Positions 10,456 through 21,387 of a stretch of 64,000 bases of DNA are shown piece by piece. The translations under genes were made by a program, and so were the position numbers. Positions within the stretch are counted from its first letter, which is position 1. Each line of letters starts with the position of its first letter. The notes beneath the pieces are model-generated. The model had not been told where the DNA came from. It did no database searches and saw nothing but the letters and a program-made list of their open reading frames with translations. This DNA comes from Mikania micrantha (taxonomy: Eukaryota; Streptophyta; Magnoliopsida; Asterales; Asteraceae): the NCBI GenBank assembly GCA_009363875.1, contig CM018694.1, positions 30,389,415 through 30,453,414 of the forward strand. Reading direction: 5' to 3'.

Positions 10456-12647
10456 CTAAGGAGTACAAGATCGCCGACATTGAATTCCAAGGGTTTTCGT
10501 CGTTTATCAGCATAGCTCTTTTGACGACTTCTAGCAGCGAGTAGATTTTTGCGAATTTGCATGATTTTGTTAGTAGTTTCTTGTATCAACTCAGGACTGC
10601 TGATTTGAACTTCACCAATCTCGCTCCAACAAACGGGTGAGCGACACTAACGACCATAAAGTGCTTCGAAAGGTGCCATATCGATGCTCGAATGATAACT
10701 GTTGTTATACGAGAACTCAACCAAAGGTAAGTGAGTATCCCAATTGCCACCGAAATCGATGACACAAGACCTCAACATATCCTCAAGGGTCTGAATTGTT
10801 CGTTCTGATTGACCATCAGTTTGAGGATGATAAGCTGTGCTAAGGTCTAGTCGAGTACCTAGATTTGATTGAAGTGATTGCCAAAAGCGTGAGATGAATC
10901 GACCATCACGATCTGAGATAATGCTCAAAGGTATGCCATGGCGGCTTATTATTTCATTAATGTAGGCTCGAGCCAATTTCTCAATTCGATCATCCTCACG
11001 AATAGGTAAGAAATGTGCCGATTTAGTAAGACGATCGATGATCACCCATATACTATCATGACCCTTAGAAGTGCGAGGGAGCTTGGTAATGAAATCCATA
11101 GCTATGTTTTCCCACTTCCACAAAGGAATTTCTGGTTGTTCAAGTAGACCAGAAGGTCGTTGATGCTCGGCTTTCACTTTTGAGCAAGTGAGACATTTTG
11201 CCACAAAGAGAGCAATGTCCTTTTTCATACTTGGCCACCAATAGTGATAGCGAAGATAGTTATACATCTTATTATCTCCAGGATGAATAGAGTAGCGAGA
11301 CTTGTGTGCCTCATCCATGATGAAGGTACGCAAATTATCACGATTTGGAACCCAAATGCGATCCAAGAAACAAAGCAGCCCATTTGATTTAGTTTCGATA
11401 TGTCGTTCAGCTCCACATGACATTTCGTCATACATGTTACCCTCGGTGACTGAGACATTTTGTGCTTCGAGGATACGATTCTGGATATCGTTTTGGGCTC
11501 GGATGCTTTGGTGTTGAATAGAATTGACGTGACCTTTATGACTAAGAGCGTCGGCTACAATATTTGCCTTACCAGGATGGTAGCGAATCTCGCAGTCATA
11601 GTCGTTAAGTAGTTCAACCCATCGTCGTTGTCTCATGTTAAGTTCCTTTTGATTAAATATGTGTTGAAGGCTTTTGTGGTCGGTGAAAATGACACATTTG
11701 GTTCCATAAAGGTAGTGTCTCCAAATTTGTAAACCAAAGATGACAGCACCCAATTCAAGGTCATGCGTCGTATAGTTCTTTTCGTGAATTTTGAGTTGTC
11801 GTGACGCATAAGTTATAACCTTACCTCTTTGCATAAGGACACAGTCAAGACCCTGATTTGAAGCATCACAATAGACCACAAAATTGTCGTTACCATCAGG
11901 AAGAGTCAATATAGGAGCATTGCATAACATATGCTTTAGATTTTGAAACGCTTCTTCTTGCTTAGGACTCCATTCATATGATTTACCTTTTTGAGTCAAG
12001 GTAGTGAGGGGTAAAGCAATTTTGGAGAAATTAGATATGAAACGCCTATAGTAGCCTGCCAAGCCAAGAAAAGAACGAATTTCGGTAGGGGTAGTTGGGG
12101 TTTTCCAATTCTTAACAGCCTCAATTTTTGAAGGATCTACATGAACACCCTTGTCATTGACAATGTGACCCAAGAATTGAACTTCCTTAAGCCAAAATTC
12201 ACATTTGGAGAATTTGGCGTATAGTTGTTCTTTTCTTAAAAGATCCAAAATCAGACGCAAATGTTGTTCATGGTCTGATTTAGTCTTAGAGTAGATTAAG
12301 ATGTCATCGATGAAAACAATTACGAATTTGTCCAAATAGGGCTTGCAAACACGGTTCATAAGATCCATGAAAACCGCAGGTGCATTAGTTAACCCAAATG
12401 GCATAACCATGAATTCGTAATGACCATATCTTGTGCGGAAAGCTGCCTTTGGAATATCATCATCATGAACGTGAAGTTGATGATATCCCGATCGAAGATC
12501 GATTTTAGAGAACCAATTAGCACCTTGAAGTTGGTCGAAGAGATCATCAATTCTTGGTAATGGGTATCGATTCTTAATGGTAAGCTTGTTTAGTTCACGG
12601 TAGTCAATGCACAACCAAAACGTTCCATCTTTCTTCTTTACAAACAA
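10456..12647 (-). pseudogene. pol: RT, RNase H and integrase core of element B
   Basis: A 666-codon open stretch (10647-12647) with RT (FVKKKDG, IDYRELNK, MPFGLTNAPAVF, FIDDILIYS), RNase H (VVYCDASNQGLDCVLMQ, TDHKSLQHI), integrase HHCC (CLTCSKVK), D of MDFITKLP, D of ISDRDGRF and E of QSERTIQTLEDML. It stops at a TAG after FEALYGR; the remaining integrase part to 10456 is readable (KSYADKRRKPLEF). Upstream, a stop at 12660 splits it from protease in the same frame. Compared with C and E the RT carries a W in place of the usual R before LCIDYREL. Confidence 0.9.
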
Positions 12648-12659
12648 TACAGGGGCTCC

Positions 12660-13424
12660 CTAAGGAGACGAACTAGGACGAATGAAGCCTTTTTCAGAAA
12701 GCTCTTGAAGTTGACTAGCCAGCTCTTGAAGTTCTGACGGTGCAAGACGATAAGGAGACTTAGCCACAGGAGTTGTGCCAGGTACAAGTTCAATACGAAA
12801 TTCAACTTGTCTAACTGGAGGAAGAGCAGGTAAGTCTTCCAGAAAAACTTCAGGAAAATCTTTGATAATTGGAATATCCTCGATTTTCTTTTCCTTGTCC
12901 TTCTTGTTCACAATATGAGCCAAGAAAGCCACGCAATTCTTACGCAAGTACTTTTGTGCGGTTGTACAGGACATAAGCTTAAGCCCACATGTTGGTTTTT
13001 CTCCAAACACGTTCAAAGTATCGCCAGATGAAAGAGGAATACGAATGTACTTTTCAGCACATACGATTTCAACACGGTTAGTAGTAAACCAATCCATGCC
13101 TACTATGATGTCAAAACTTCCAAGTGGCATAGGTATAAGATCAATCGAGAATGTATGGTCATTTAAGTTTAAGGGAATGTCAAGAATGATGGAATCAATA
13201 GTAATAGGGTTTCCATTTGCTACTTCTACTGTGAATGTGTTTTCTAGTCTAGTGCGGTTCTTTGCAAGTATATGCTCAAATTCAAGAGATACAAAGCTTT
13301 TATCAGCACCCGTATCAAATAGAATAGAATCATATTGGTTATCAACTAAGAACGTACCGTTCATCACATCATTGTTGTTTTGAGCTTCATTAGCATTGAT
13401 GTTGAAAGCACGGCCGCGATTCAC
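12660..13424 (-). pseudogene. pol: Aspartic protease and RT linker of element B
   Basis: A 254-codon stretch with the catalytic DTGADKSFVS near residue 37, the second protease segment GSFDIIVGMDWF, and the linker DFPEVFLEDLPALPPVRQVEFRI leading to RT. It ends at a TAG in the WGAP motif of RT, where W is expected, then continues in frame as 12647-10647. It shares the frame of gag, so gag-pol was a single ORF. Confidence 0.88.
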
Positions 13425-13457
13425 AGGAACTATCGGGTTTTGAGTAGCAAGCCTTGG

Positions 13458-13694
13458 TCATTGGTTGCGAAAATGCCCCTGGTCACCACAGTTATAACAT
13501 GCCCGACCTTGGATTGCAAGTGGTGATGCTTGGTTGTTTTGACCCATGGCTTGGTTGGCTTGGTTAAGTTGGTTATGTTGGTTGTTGAAATGAGGCCTGG
13601 TGGTTCTACAAGTGGTTCCCAAATGTCCATATCGCCCACAGTTGGTACAGATGCGACGCGGCACGTTGGCTGGATGATGGAGTCTACATGTGTT
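13458..13694 (-). pseudogene. gag: Gag zinc knuckles of element B
   Basis: Two CCHC units can be read: CTNCGRYGHLGTTC and CYNCGDQGHFRNQ with the last C lost at a stop. They bind RNA in retroelement Gag. The segment lies in the same frame as the rest of gag-pro and is bounded by in-frame stops at 13695 and 13458. Confidence 0.85.
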
Positions 13695-14231
13695 TCAAAG
13701 AGGCTGATTACCCACATATTGTTTCTTGGGAGGGTTGGTAACCTGAGCAGGCATTTGATTTACTGGTGTAGCAGGGGTTACTATAGCATAGTTTTTGGCT
13801 TTACGCTTCTTGCTCTTGGATGAGGATTCAGTTGGGTTGGTTTTGGATGATTCACCTATAGTAGGTTTAGTGATAGTTTTCTTGCTTCCTTTCCTAGTTA
13901 GGGTACCATCCTTGACATGATTATCGGTTAACGTTGCAGCAAGTCTGATAGCATCCTCAAGAGTTGTAGGATTTCTGACCAGCACAGTATCTTGAATTGT
14001 CATTGGTAGTCCACCAATGTACTTCTCTATGGCCCTTGATATAGAGGTGACCATATGAGGTACAAGCAGACTAAGCTCATGAAATCGGTTTGTGTATGCA
14101 AGATTTTCACCACTGTCTTGGGTAAGAACCCAAAATTCTGCCTCGAGCTTCTTCATTTCGTTTCTTGGGCAAAATTCTTCGGTGATAAGTTGTTTGACAT
14201 CGGCCCAAGGTAGTGCCATAGCAACATCCAC
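13695..14231 (-). pseudogene. gag: Gag central part of element B
   Basis: 178 codons of the retrotransposon gag fold, with FCPRNEMKKLEAEF, YTNRFHELSLLVPHM and IEKYIGGLP, then a lysine/serine-rich linker (SSKSKKRKAKNYA). It follows the N-terminal part in the same frame after a stop at 14259-14261 at the conserved ALTWW position. Confidence 0.88.
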
Positions 14232-14258
14232 ACCACGGTTACGTTTTTCACCGTTCCA

Positions 14259-14618
14259 TCAAGTTAGTGCCCTCTTTTGAAAAACACTTGTACCATATTG
14301 TACCCGAATATTCTCAGGGCAACCACTATTGAGGAAGGTGTTCTCGATACTTTCGAACCACTGTAAAAGACCAGTGGCTCCTTCTGTACCATTGAATGTA
14401 ATGGGGTTGCAAGAGTTGAAGTGTTTAAAGATGAAAGTGTGATTGCTACCATTTCCGCCATTACCATTTTCATCATGCCCGTTATGGGCTGCAGCGTTCA
14501 GTTGAGTTACAAGATTCGGTAAAGCAGCAGCCATTTGTTGAGCTATGAGTTGGGCAAGTCTTTGACCTCTCGGATGACGAGGAATCTGACGACGAGGAAT
14601 CTGGAGACGGGGAGGCAT
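14259..14618 (-). pseudogene. gag: Gag N terminus of element B
   Basis: Starts with ATG in MPPRLQIPRRQ, the usual MPPR start of this group, and includes FNGTEGATGLLQWFESIE. It ends at TGA where a tryptophan codon is expected. Asparagine/glycine-rich linker near residues 45-62. Confidence 0.87.
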
Positions 14619-15154
14619 TCTATAGAATATAAAAACATGGAAAGGATGAATATGAAATATTCATAAGAGTATTTCATAATATAAGAGATAATTTTTAGAA
14701 CATATAGGGTGTAACCAACAAGATGATCACATGGACTAATCAAAGTTGCTTCAAGTTTTTCTAACAATTAAGAGACATGCTTTAGCCTATAAGTGACTAC
14801 TGACCCCAAGAGTTCCCAGGAAAGTGTAACAGGTCCAACGGTTGATTAGGATTTATACGAAACACTTTCCTAGACAGAACCCCCAAGATACAGGTAATCA
14901 CCCTTCTAGATTGCACGTGTTTATAATTATTATTTAAAACTCGAAGACTTTGACGAGATTTTTATGCAGATTAAACGTATAGTCTAAAAACATTTGATTT
15001 TTGAGGGTTTGAGGATTCCCTAAGAGTAGTTAAGGATGGGGATGAAAAATAGGATGCAAATAGAAATAAGGTGTAGATAAGTTGCACGTAGGATCCTAAG
15101 CTAACTTAGGTTATAGTCTAGGTCATGTCTAATAACCTAAATCCCTATAACCAT
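14619..15154 (-). other. Leader of element B between PBS and gag
   Basis: No coding potential. Holds the PBS-proximal hairpin arms GGTTATAG (15109-15116) and CTATAACC (15145-15152). Nothing else recognised. Confidence 0.6.
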
Positions 15155-15167
15155 GGCTCTGAGACCA
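15155..15167 (-). other. Primer binding site of element B
   Basis: In element sense TGGTCTCAGAGCC, one base different from the initiator methionine tRNA site seen in A, C and E (TGGTATCAGAGCC). Three bases from the LTR. Confidence 0.88.
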
Positions 15168-15170
15168 ATC

Positions 15171-17679
15171 TGTCACACCCCAACCGACGGCGGAATAACG
15201 TCGGGGCGCGACGACAACTGTTCAAAAGCTCATGATCGACTATTAAAGTTGAATATTTATTACATTCCAAATTAAGTGACATACAAGTAGTTCAAAAACA
15301 TAACATAACATAAACAAGTTCATAGTTCAAAGTTTATTCTAAGTCCAAAATCCCTACATGATCATCATAGCTTCACTAGTTTGTACCTGAAACATGTTTA
15401 GATTCAATGGTCAACTATAAATAGTTGGTGAGAAACATAGGTTTTGACACCAAAAGTTAACAGTTCAAAAAGAAAAGCTTTGCAATTCATATGTAACATA
15501 GTGATATAAGGCAATATGTGGAAACATACACATGTAACTATTGCAGATCAACCCTTAGTTAACCTAGTTTGGCATAGTACTCCATACTACCCTCAAAATA
15601 GTTAAGTACTGTGTGATCACCGGCTGGGTGGAGTGGTCAGTTCAATAGATTTATCATCACAACAGTTTGGCTTTCACAAGTTAATGATCAATGCACAAGT
15701 TAAGTATAGTTAAGATGGTAGTTTGGGACATATAGATCAAATCCACATAGATACAAGTTTGAATTGCTAGAAAATAGTTCAAAGTTAAACATGTTCCAGC
15801 CCCGATGATTTTGTAAACAAAAGTAAAAGAAAAGGGGGCTATGTAACTCACCTTGTAAACTGAGTTGGAAACAGAAATCGGAATGTTGTCCAAACTTGTA
15901 CCGTATTAGGCACCTACAACATTTTATATTTCTTTTGAGGTTTTGTACTTAATGTGGTTCGTTTTGTCGTATATTGTTGTCGTGTTTTTTGTATATTTGG
16001 TTAATTTAAGTTTCGGAATTTCTTAAAATAATTATGCTTTGAACTTATATTTACGTATTTGTTATAATACTTTGAAAATACTAAGTGTCGGGTTTTTAGA
16101 AAATTTTGACATTTTAACGACGTATTTTTGGAATATTACCATTTTGTTTAATACGTCAATACTTATTAATTATTTGAATATATATAAACATATTTACAAG
16201 TATATACATATATCACATCATTCAAGTGTGTGTATGACATATATACACTTTTATATATGTGAAAATAATTAATATATATGTAGAAATGTTAAAGTTTATA
16301 ACACCGTTTTTTTTAGACAGATTTTGTCCGGCTTGTTCGGATGAACTTTAAAAACAGCAATCGTTGGAATAAAATTATGAAACTTTACAGTCTATTATTT
16401 TACGATGTTTTGAACAACTTTCATTTAGAAAACTTTTTGTAATTTTGCTTGAAAATGGGTCAAAACAGTCACACAAGTATATGTCCTTAACGTTTTTGTT
16501 TTGACAGATTTAGTCCAGTGAGTTCGGATTCATTTTTGACATAGCAAACCTTTGATTTAGATTATGAAACTCTCCAGTTAAAAGCTGATTAAGTAGTGCA
16601 TGGAAAGCTAACACAATGAACTTAGTCGTGGAATTTCATTTTGTTCATTTTGGAGCTGTCATTTCCATTTTATAACTTGTTGAAGTTGTGTTAATTTTCT
16701 GCCAGAATTTCAGAAATGTTTGTTTTCATATATTTAAAATAAATAGTTTGATCATCCATTTGTACATGTAAATTCTTACATGCAAGCACTCATCATTTAC
16801 TCTAAAATAATTATACATACATATGTAAATATATTTATTTATATGCATATGCTTGCATGCATCCATCATCATACACACACACTTCTAAATCACTTTGATC
16901 TTTTTTTTTTAAAAAAAAAAACCCATGTTATGATTTCTATGATTTAAGAAATCAAAAAGGAGATGAATGTTATACCTTAAAGTAATAGAATTAGACGAAA
17001 ATAGCTACGTTCATGCACCAAACTTCTATAAATCTTCCATGATCATCAACTGAGTATTGAATCAAAATATGGATTTTTGTGTGTGGGCGGTAGAATACGT
17101 GAGAGAGAGGGAGGGTGGGTGAAGACAAGTTGAGGTGGAGTGTAGAAATGGTGAAGGATGATTGCATAGGATTTATAAGATTTAAAAAAAATATCTTGTG
17201 TGATTCTAAAATGCCCACCATGTGACACATGTTCTACACTTGGCATGGTGTGGTAATTTATGGATGATAACTGGTATAAACTGGGTATTATGGTGGTTAA
17301 ATCTTGTACCAAATAATTATTTTATAACCGATTTTTAGCCGAAAAATTAGTAAATATTAAAACCTACTAAAATAATCAACTTTTAGTTAATAATAGTTAT
17401 TTTAGATGATATTTGGTTCATTGTGTTAGTTTTAACCAGGTAAAACATAGATATGATCTGTTGTATGTAAATTTACCGGTTAACGTTTTAATTTACGGTT
17501 TTACATCGTTAACTCAAATTCTTCACTTATGAATTATTAGTTTAAGCTAAACTAATCGTATTGGCTAATTCATTTTAAAAGAAATACATTTTGCTAGATT
17601 TAAAATAAATTTTAAATTATTAAGTGTATGACAGATAATCGTAGCCAACTTTAAATATATTAACGGTGTTAAGTTAAGT
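15171..17679 (-). repeat. Right (5') LTR of B, part left of the C insertion
   Basis: Starts TGTCACACCCC after the PBS; interrupted at 17679 by element C, with the LTR end found at 30591-30617. Full length without C is about 2.54 kb. Includes AT-rich tracts near 16140-16280 and a poly-T/poly-A run near 16900. No gene. Confidence 0.9.
17675..17679. repeat. Target site duplication of element C (left copy)
   Basis: TAAGT, repeated at 30586-30590. The uninterrupted site is visible in B's other LTR near 9971-9977. Confidence 0.95.
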
Positions 17680-19399
17680 TGTCACACCCCTGTGCCGCGT
17701 GCGGAATCCACGGCGCGGTGACGTATGAACAGTTGAATCATGCACAAGTATTGAATAAGAACAACCACAATGGATTACTACGTTTCATAATGTTTAGACA
17801 GTTGTTTAGTTACTAACAGACTATCTACCAAAATAATGACAACTACAGACCCAAAAATATAGTTTACAAAATAAGACTTCAAACAAGACAATTAAACATT
17901 TAGGATTTAGTGCGTTTCTGTTCCATCGTAGCATGTTTCTTCATCTTGTTCTATCTTAGAATGGTCTCCTTAGTTGTCTCTGAGAATGTCTTAAACCTAA
18001 TTACCTGAAACACGTGAAAAGTAACTGTCAACTACAGAAGTAGTTGGTGAGAACAATAGGTTTAACATATGAAATCATGAATATTTGATATAAGGCATAG
18101 GTATGTTAAAGTAATAAATGATTCACATGGATGAGCTGCAACCCAAACTAACATCAAGTAGAAAAATGAGTGTAAACAGTCCAATCACTGTTTGCACGAA
18201 AGCCAACATATAATATCAATTCCCAAACCACGTTTGGAGTTAGATAATGTACCAGCAATTTTGAAAACCATAATAACACCAGACCTGCAGTTAGCTTTTA
18301 AAACAAATTTAAAAGCTAACTCCATCCTGGATAAGAACCAATGTGTCCGCTTTCCCTTGTTGTGATCACCCAGTACTAACGCTAATGAATATGAAACTTG
18401 ATGCGTTTACAAGTTTGTTTACAACAATAGACACCATGTTTATGAATCTTACTTTAACCGAACGTGTTAATGCCTTATTTGATAACATGAATTGAAAACG
18501 TTGATTTAATTCCATGAATTAAATCCTTTGTTTTGAATACCATGAAATGAACCTCTTGATTTGAATACCATGAAATGAAACTCTTGATTTGAATACCATG
18601 AAATAGTGACCTTGTATAATAACAAGGTTTATAACAAAAGAGTTTATAAAATCCATTATTTAAAAGTGTTTATCATTTATAAAAACATTTGAGTAAATCT
18701 GTTATGAAACAGTTCAAAGAACCTTTATAAAACCTTTTTTTTTAATAAAAAGAGTTTAATATTTGATAAAATCCTTTAAAACAGTTGCCAATTCCTTTAA
18801 AACAGTTGATAAATCCCTTGTATTCGTAAAATGAACCTGTAATATTTATAAGAATACACACATCCTGTGTAATGAAATACGATTGTAAATAGCGGGTTTG
18901 ATCACGTGTTCCACCCCAAAACAGTTATAAAACAGTAAAAGAGGGGCTATTGTTCTCACCTGTCTGCAGTAGACTCTGAACTAAAAACAGATAGCAAGTA
19001 GCAAACAGGATTTCTAATTGGTTCCTATATCATTGTAATCATACATAAGATATAAGATTTATAGTTGTATAGACTTTGATTCATTGATTGACTCGTGTTC
19101 TCCTGAACTTGATTAACTTGCTCTCATGGTTATGATTGTTGTGAAAACTTGAAAGTTATGATTTGAGTTACATGATTGATCGATGATTCATGAAAAGAGA
19201 TGTCATGTATCTTTTATGCACAATCTTATGCATAAAATGACAAGTGTTTGTGAACTTGATAACCCTTGATTAATCCTGAAAAATGTATAGATATGTTCAA
19301 GTGATTTAGACTCTTGTGATTATGAATTGATCTCATTTTTAGTTTAGGTTAAACTTAACCCAACTAAGATCAATTCATAGACACCTTGCATTGTAGGCC

Positions 19400-19700
19400 A
19401 CACCATGGGCCATTTAGGTTAATAATGGTCCAATTGAGTGTGGTGTTGGGCCAACGACATGAGTATAGTCCTTGTAAAACACCAAAGATGATATTGGACC
19501 GATTTGGATCATGATGGGCCAAATGGGAATGACTTGGGCCAAAAGTCCCATTGTGCTTGATCTAAGGTGGATCAAAGTTAATTAATCCCTTGGGTCACTT
19601 AGGAGCATAATGGGCCGATTACTAAATGAAATTTGGGCCTTGTAGCATTGAGTTGGGCCGAAAGATATTGAATTGGGCCGAGATGTCTTTGGGCTGCCAC
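19400..19700. promoter_or_regulatory. TGGGCC cluster in C LTR
   Basis: About eight TGGGCC or GGCCCA words in 300 bases, the site II type element bound by TCP factors in plant promoters. The same cluster is in the right LTR at about 28640-28930. Binding is inferred. Confidence 0.5.
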
Positions 19701-19719
19701 CTTAGGCAGCGAACCTTCT

Positions 19720-20340
19720 TTGGTTCTAGCCTAAGGTTCGGCTATCTTGAGACATCACCAAGGTTCGGCCGTGGGTTAGTGTTTCGGGCATGGTTCGGCC
19801 CAGGAAACTGATGAAGGTTCGGTGAAGGCTCGTGAGGGACTCCCTAGGGTTCAGCTGTGCATGCAACGAACCATGCAAGGTAAGTTTAGGATTAGGGTTC
19901 GGCCGAGGAACCTTATAGATTCGGTTGGTTTGCACAACGAAGGTTCGGCCGCATAAGCTCTAGGGTTCGTAGCTTGCATGCTTAGGTTCATGTGGGTTCG
20001 TTGGTTACCTATTGTTCGGTTAATAAAGCTGGATGCCCAAGGGTTCGTTACCCAGGATGGGTTCGGCTACAACCCTAGGGTTTGCTATGGTTCGCGACTG
20101 ATCCAAAAGATTCGTGGCATCATAAAGGTTCGTTGAATGCATGCTGGCTTGGCACAGGCACATGAGGACCTTCTGGGTTCGGCTGGTAACCCAACGAACC
20201 AGGCAGGGTTCGCTGGGGTTCGCTATGTTCACATGGGTTCGGCCAGGAAACCCTAATGGGTTCATTCTCTTGGTTCGCCAGAGGATGAAGGTTCGGCCGT
20301 CGAACCTGTTACCAGCATCATCACCATCATCGAACCTCTG
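19720..20340. repeat. GGTTCG array in left LTR of C
   Basis: More than 25 copies of GGTTCG, often GGTTCGGC or its complement CGAACC, at irregular spacing. The right LTR has the same array at about 28955-29575. Similar to the array in element E although the flanks differ. Confidence 0.85.
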
Positions 20341-21352
20341 GATCCAGACCATGATCTAAGCTAGTATAACTTCCAGAAAGGTTTCTATAGGTGCGGAACT
20401 AGGAAGGGTGTGCAAGAATCCGGTTAAATGTCGAGTTTCAACAACACCCACATCAAAACCCTAAATTCGTGATTATTCAAGCATCAATACCTCGAGATCC
20501 TGTGGATAAACCTTCAGATCCTTTGTACTTTCTTGTAGTACTCGTTGAGAGCTTCGCGTAGACACCAAAAACACCGAATTCCGTTGAGAAACGAGCGAGT
20601 TACGAACGTTTATAGTGAGTTTTCTAAAGAGAGAGAGGGTAGACGAAAATTGTAGAGAGAGAGTGGGTTGTTGGTGACATAAATGAGGAATGAAACCTTG
20701 TTCAAGGCTTTTATAGCCCGTGTGATATTCGGGTCCGTTTCGGTCACTCGGTTCGCGTTTCCGGAACGTAACGCGTATTTTACGCGATTTAAAATAAAAA
20801 TAGTTGTTAAACTCAATAAAATGATGAGTTTCAAAATTGTAAAATATAAAATAATTATTTTAACCATTTTTACTCTTCGTGCGTTGTCAGATCGTTAAAC
20901 ACATACAATTACGTGTATACCCGCAATCGCGTACGTTTTTCGATCGTATTAATTATTTAAAGCCGTTCACTCGTAATTATAAGTTCAAAACTCGTACCAT
21001 TATGGATCGTCACCCATAACTATACTCAGTCTCGCTTACGCATTACGATTTTGTTTGATTAATTGTCATAATATTCGTCTTAACACTACGCACTAACACT
21101 ACCCTGTTACACCGAACGCAGTATATATATAGGGCTCACTCTCGCTGCCCACCACTGTTTCGATATAACACGATACTGTTCTTGCCTAGTGTAATCGACT
21201 GTAATTAAATAATACATACTTGTTGTCAAATAATAAAGATTCTAACACACAAGCACATAATGAACACATGATTCACATTAACTGACTGAACATAGATACA
21301 CACTGTTCTAACACTGTTTACGACTACCATGACTAAATGTACAAATGTTACA

Positions 21353-21387
21353 GTCTCCCCTAGTTAAGGGAATTTCGTCCCGAAATT
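21353..21387 (-). other. Polypurine tract and stem-loop of element C
   Basis: Plus strand GTCTCCCCTAGTTAAGGG then AATTTCGTCCCGAAATT (21371-21387); the stem-loop overlaps the pol stop codon. Confidence 0.87.

Larger units (their letters stand above)
17680..21352 (-). repeat. Left (3') LTR of element C
   Basis: From TGTCACACCCC to GTTACA. Holds a cluster of TGGGCC words (19400-19700), a dense GGTTCG array (19720-20340), telomere-box words AAACCCTAA (20248, 20456) and TATATATA at about 21122-21131, followed by CCCACCAC. Short apparent ORFs here fall in the array and are not credible genes. Confidence 0.95.

Noticed and set aside
16039..16272. 77-codon plus-strand ORF in B's LTR
   Set aside because: AT-rich, tyrosine/isoleucine-rich chance ORF within the LTR.
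19626..20359. Several ORFs of 60-110 codons in C's LTR, repeated at 28861-29594
   Set aside because: Low-complexity reading of the GGTTCG array, on both strands, with no codon preference or known motif.
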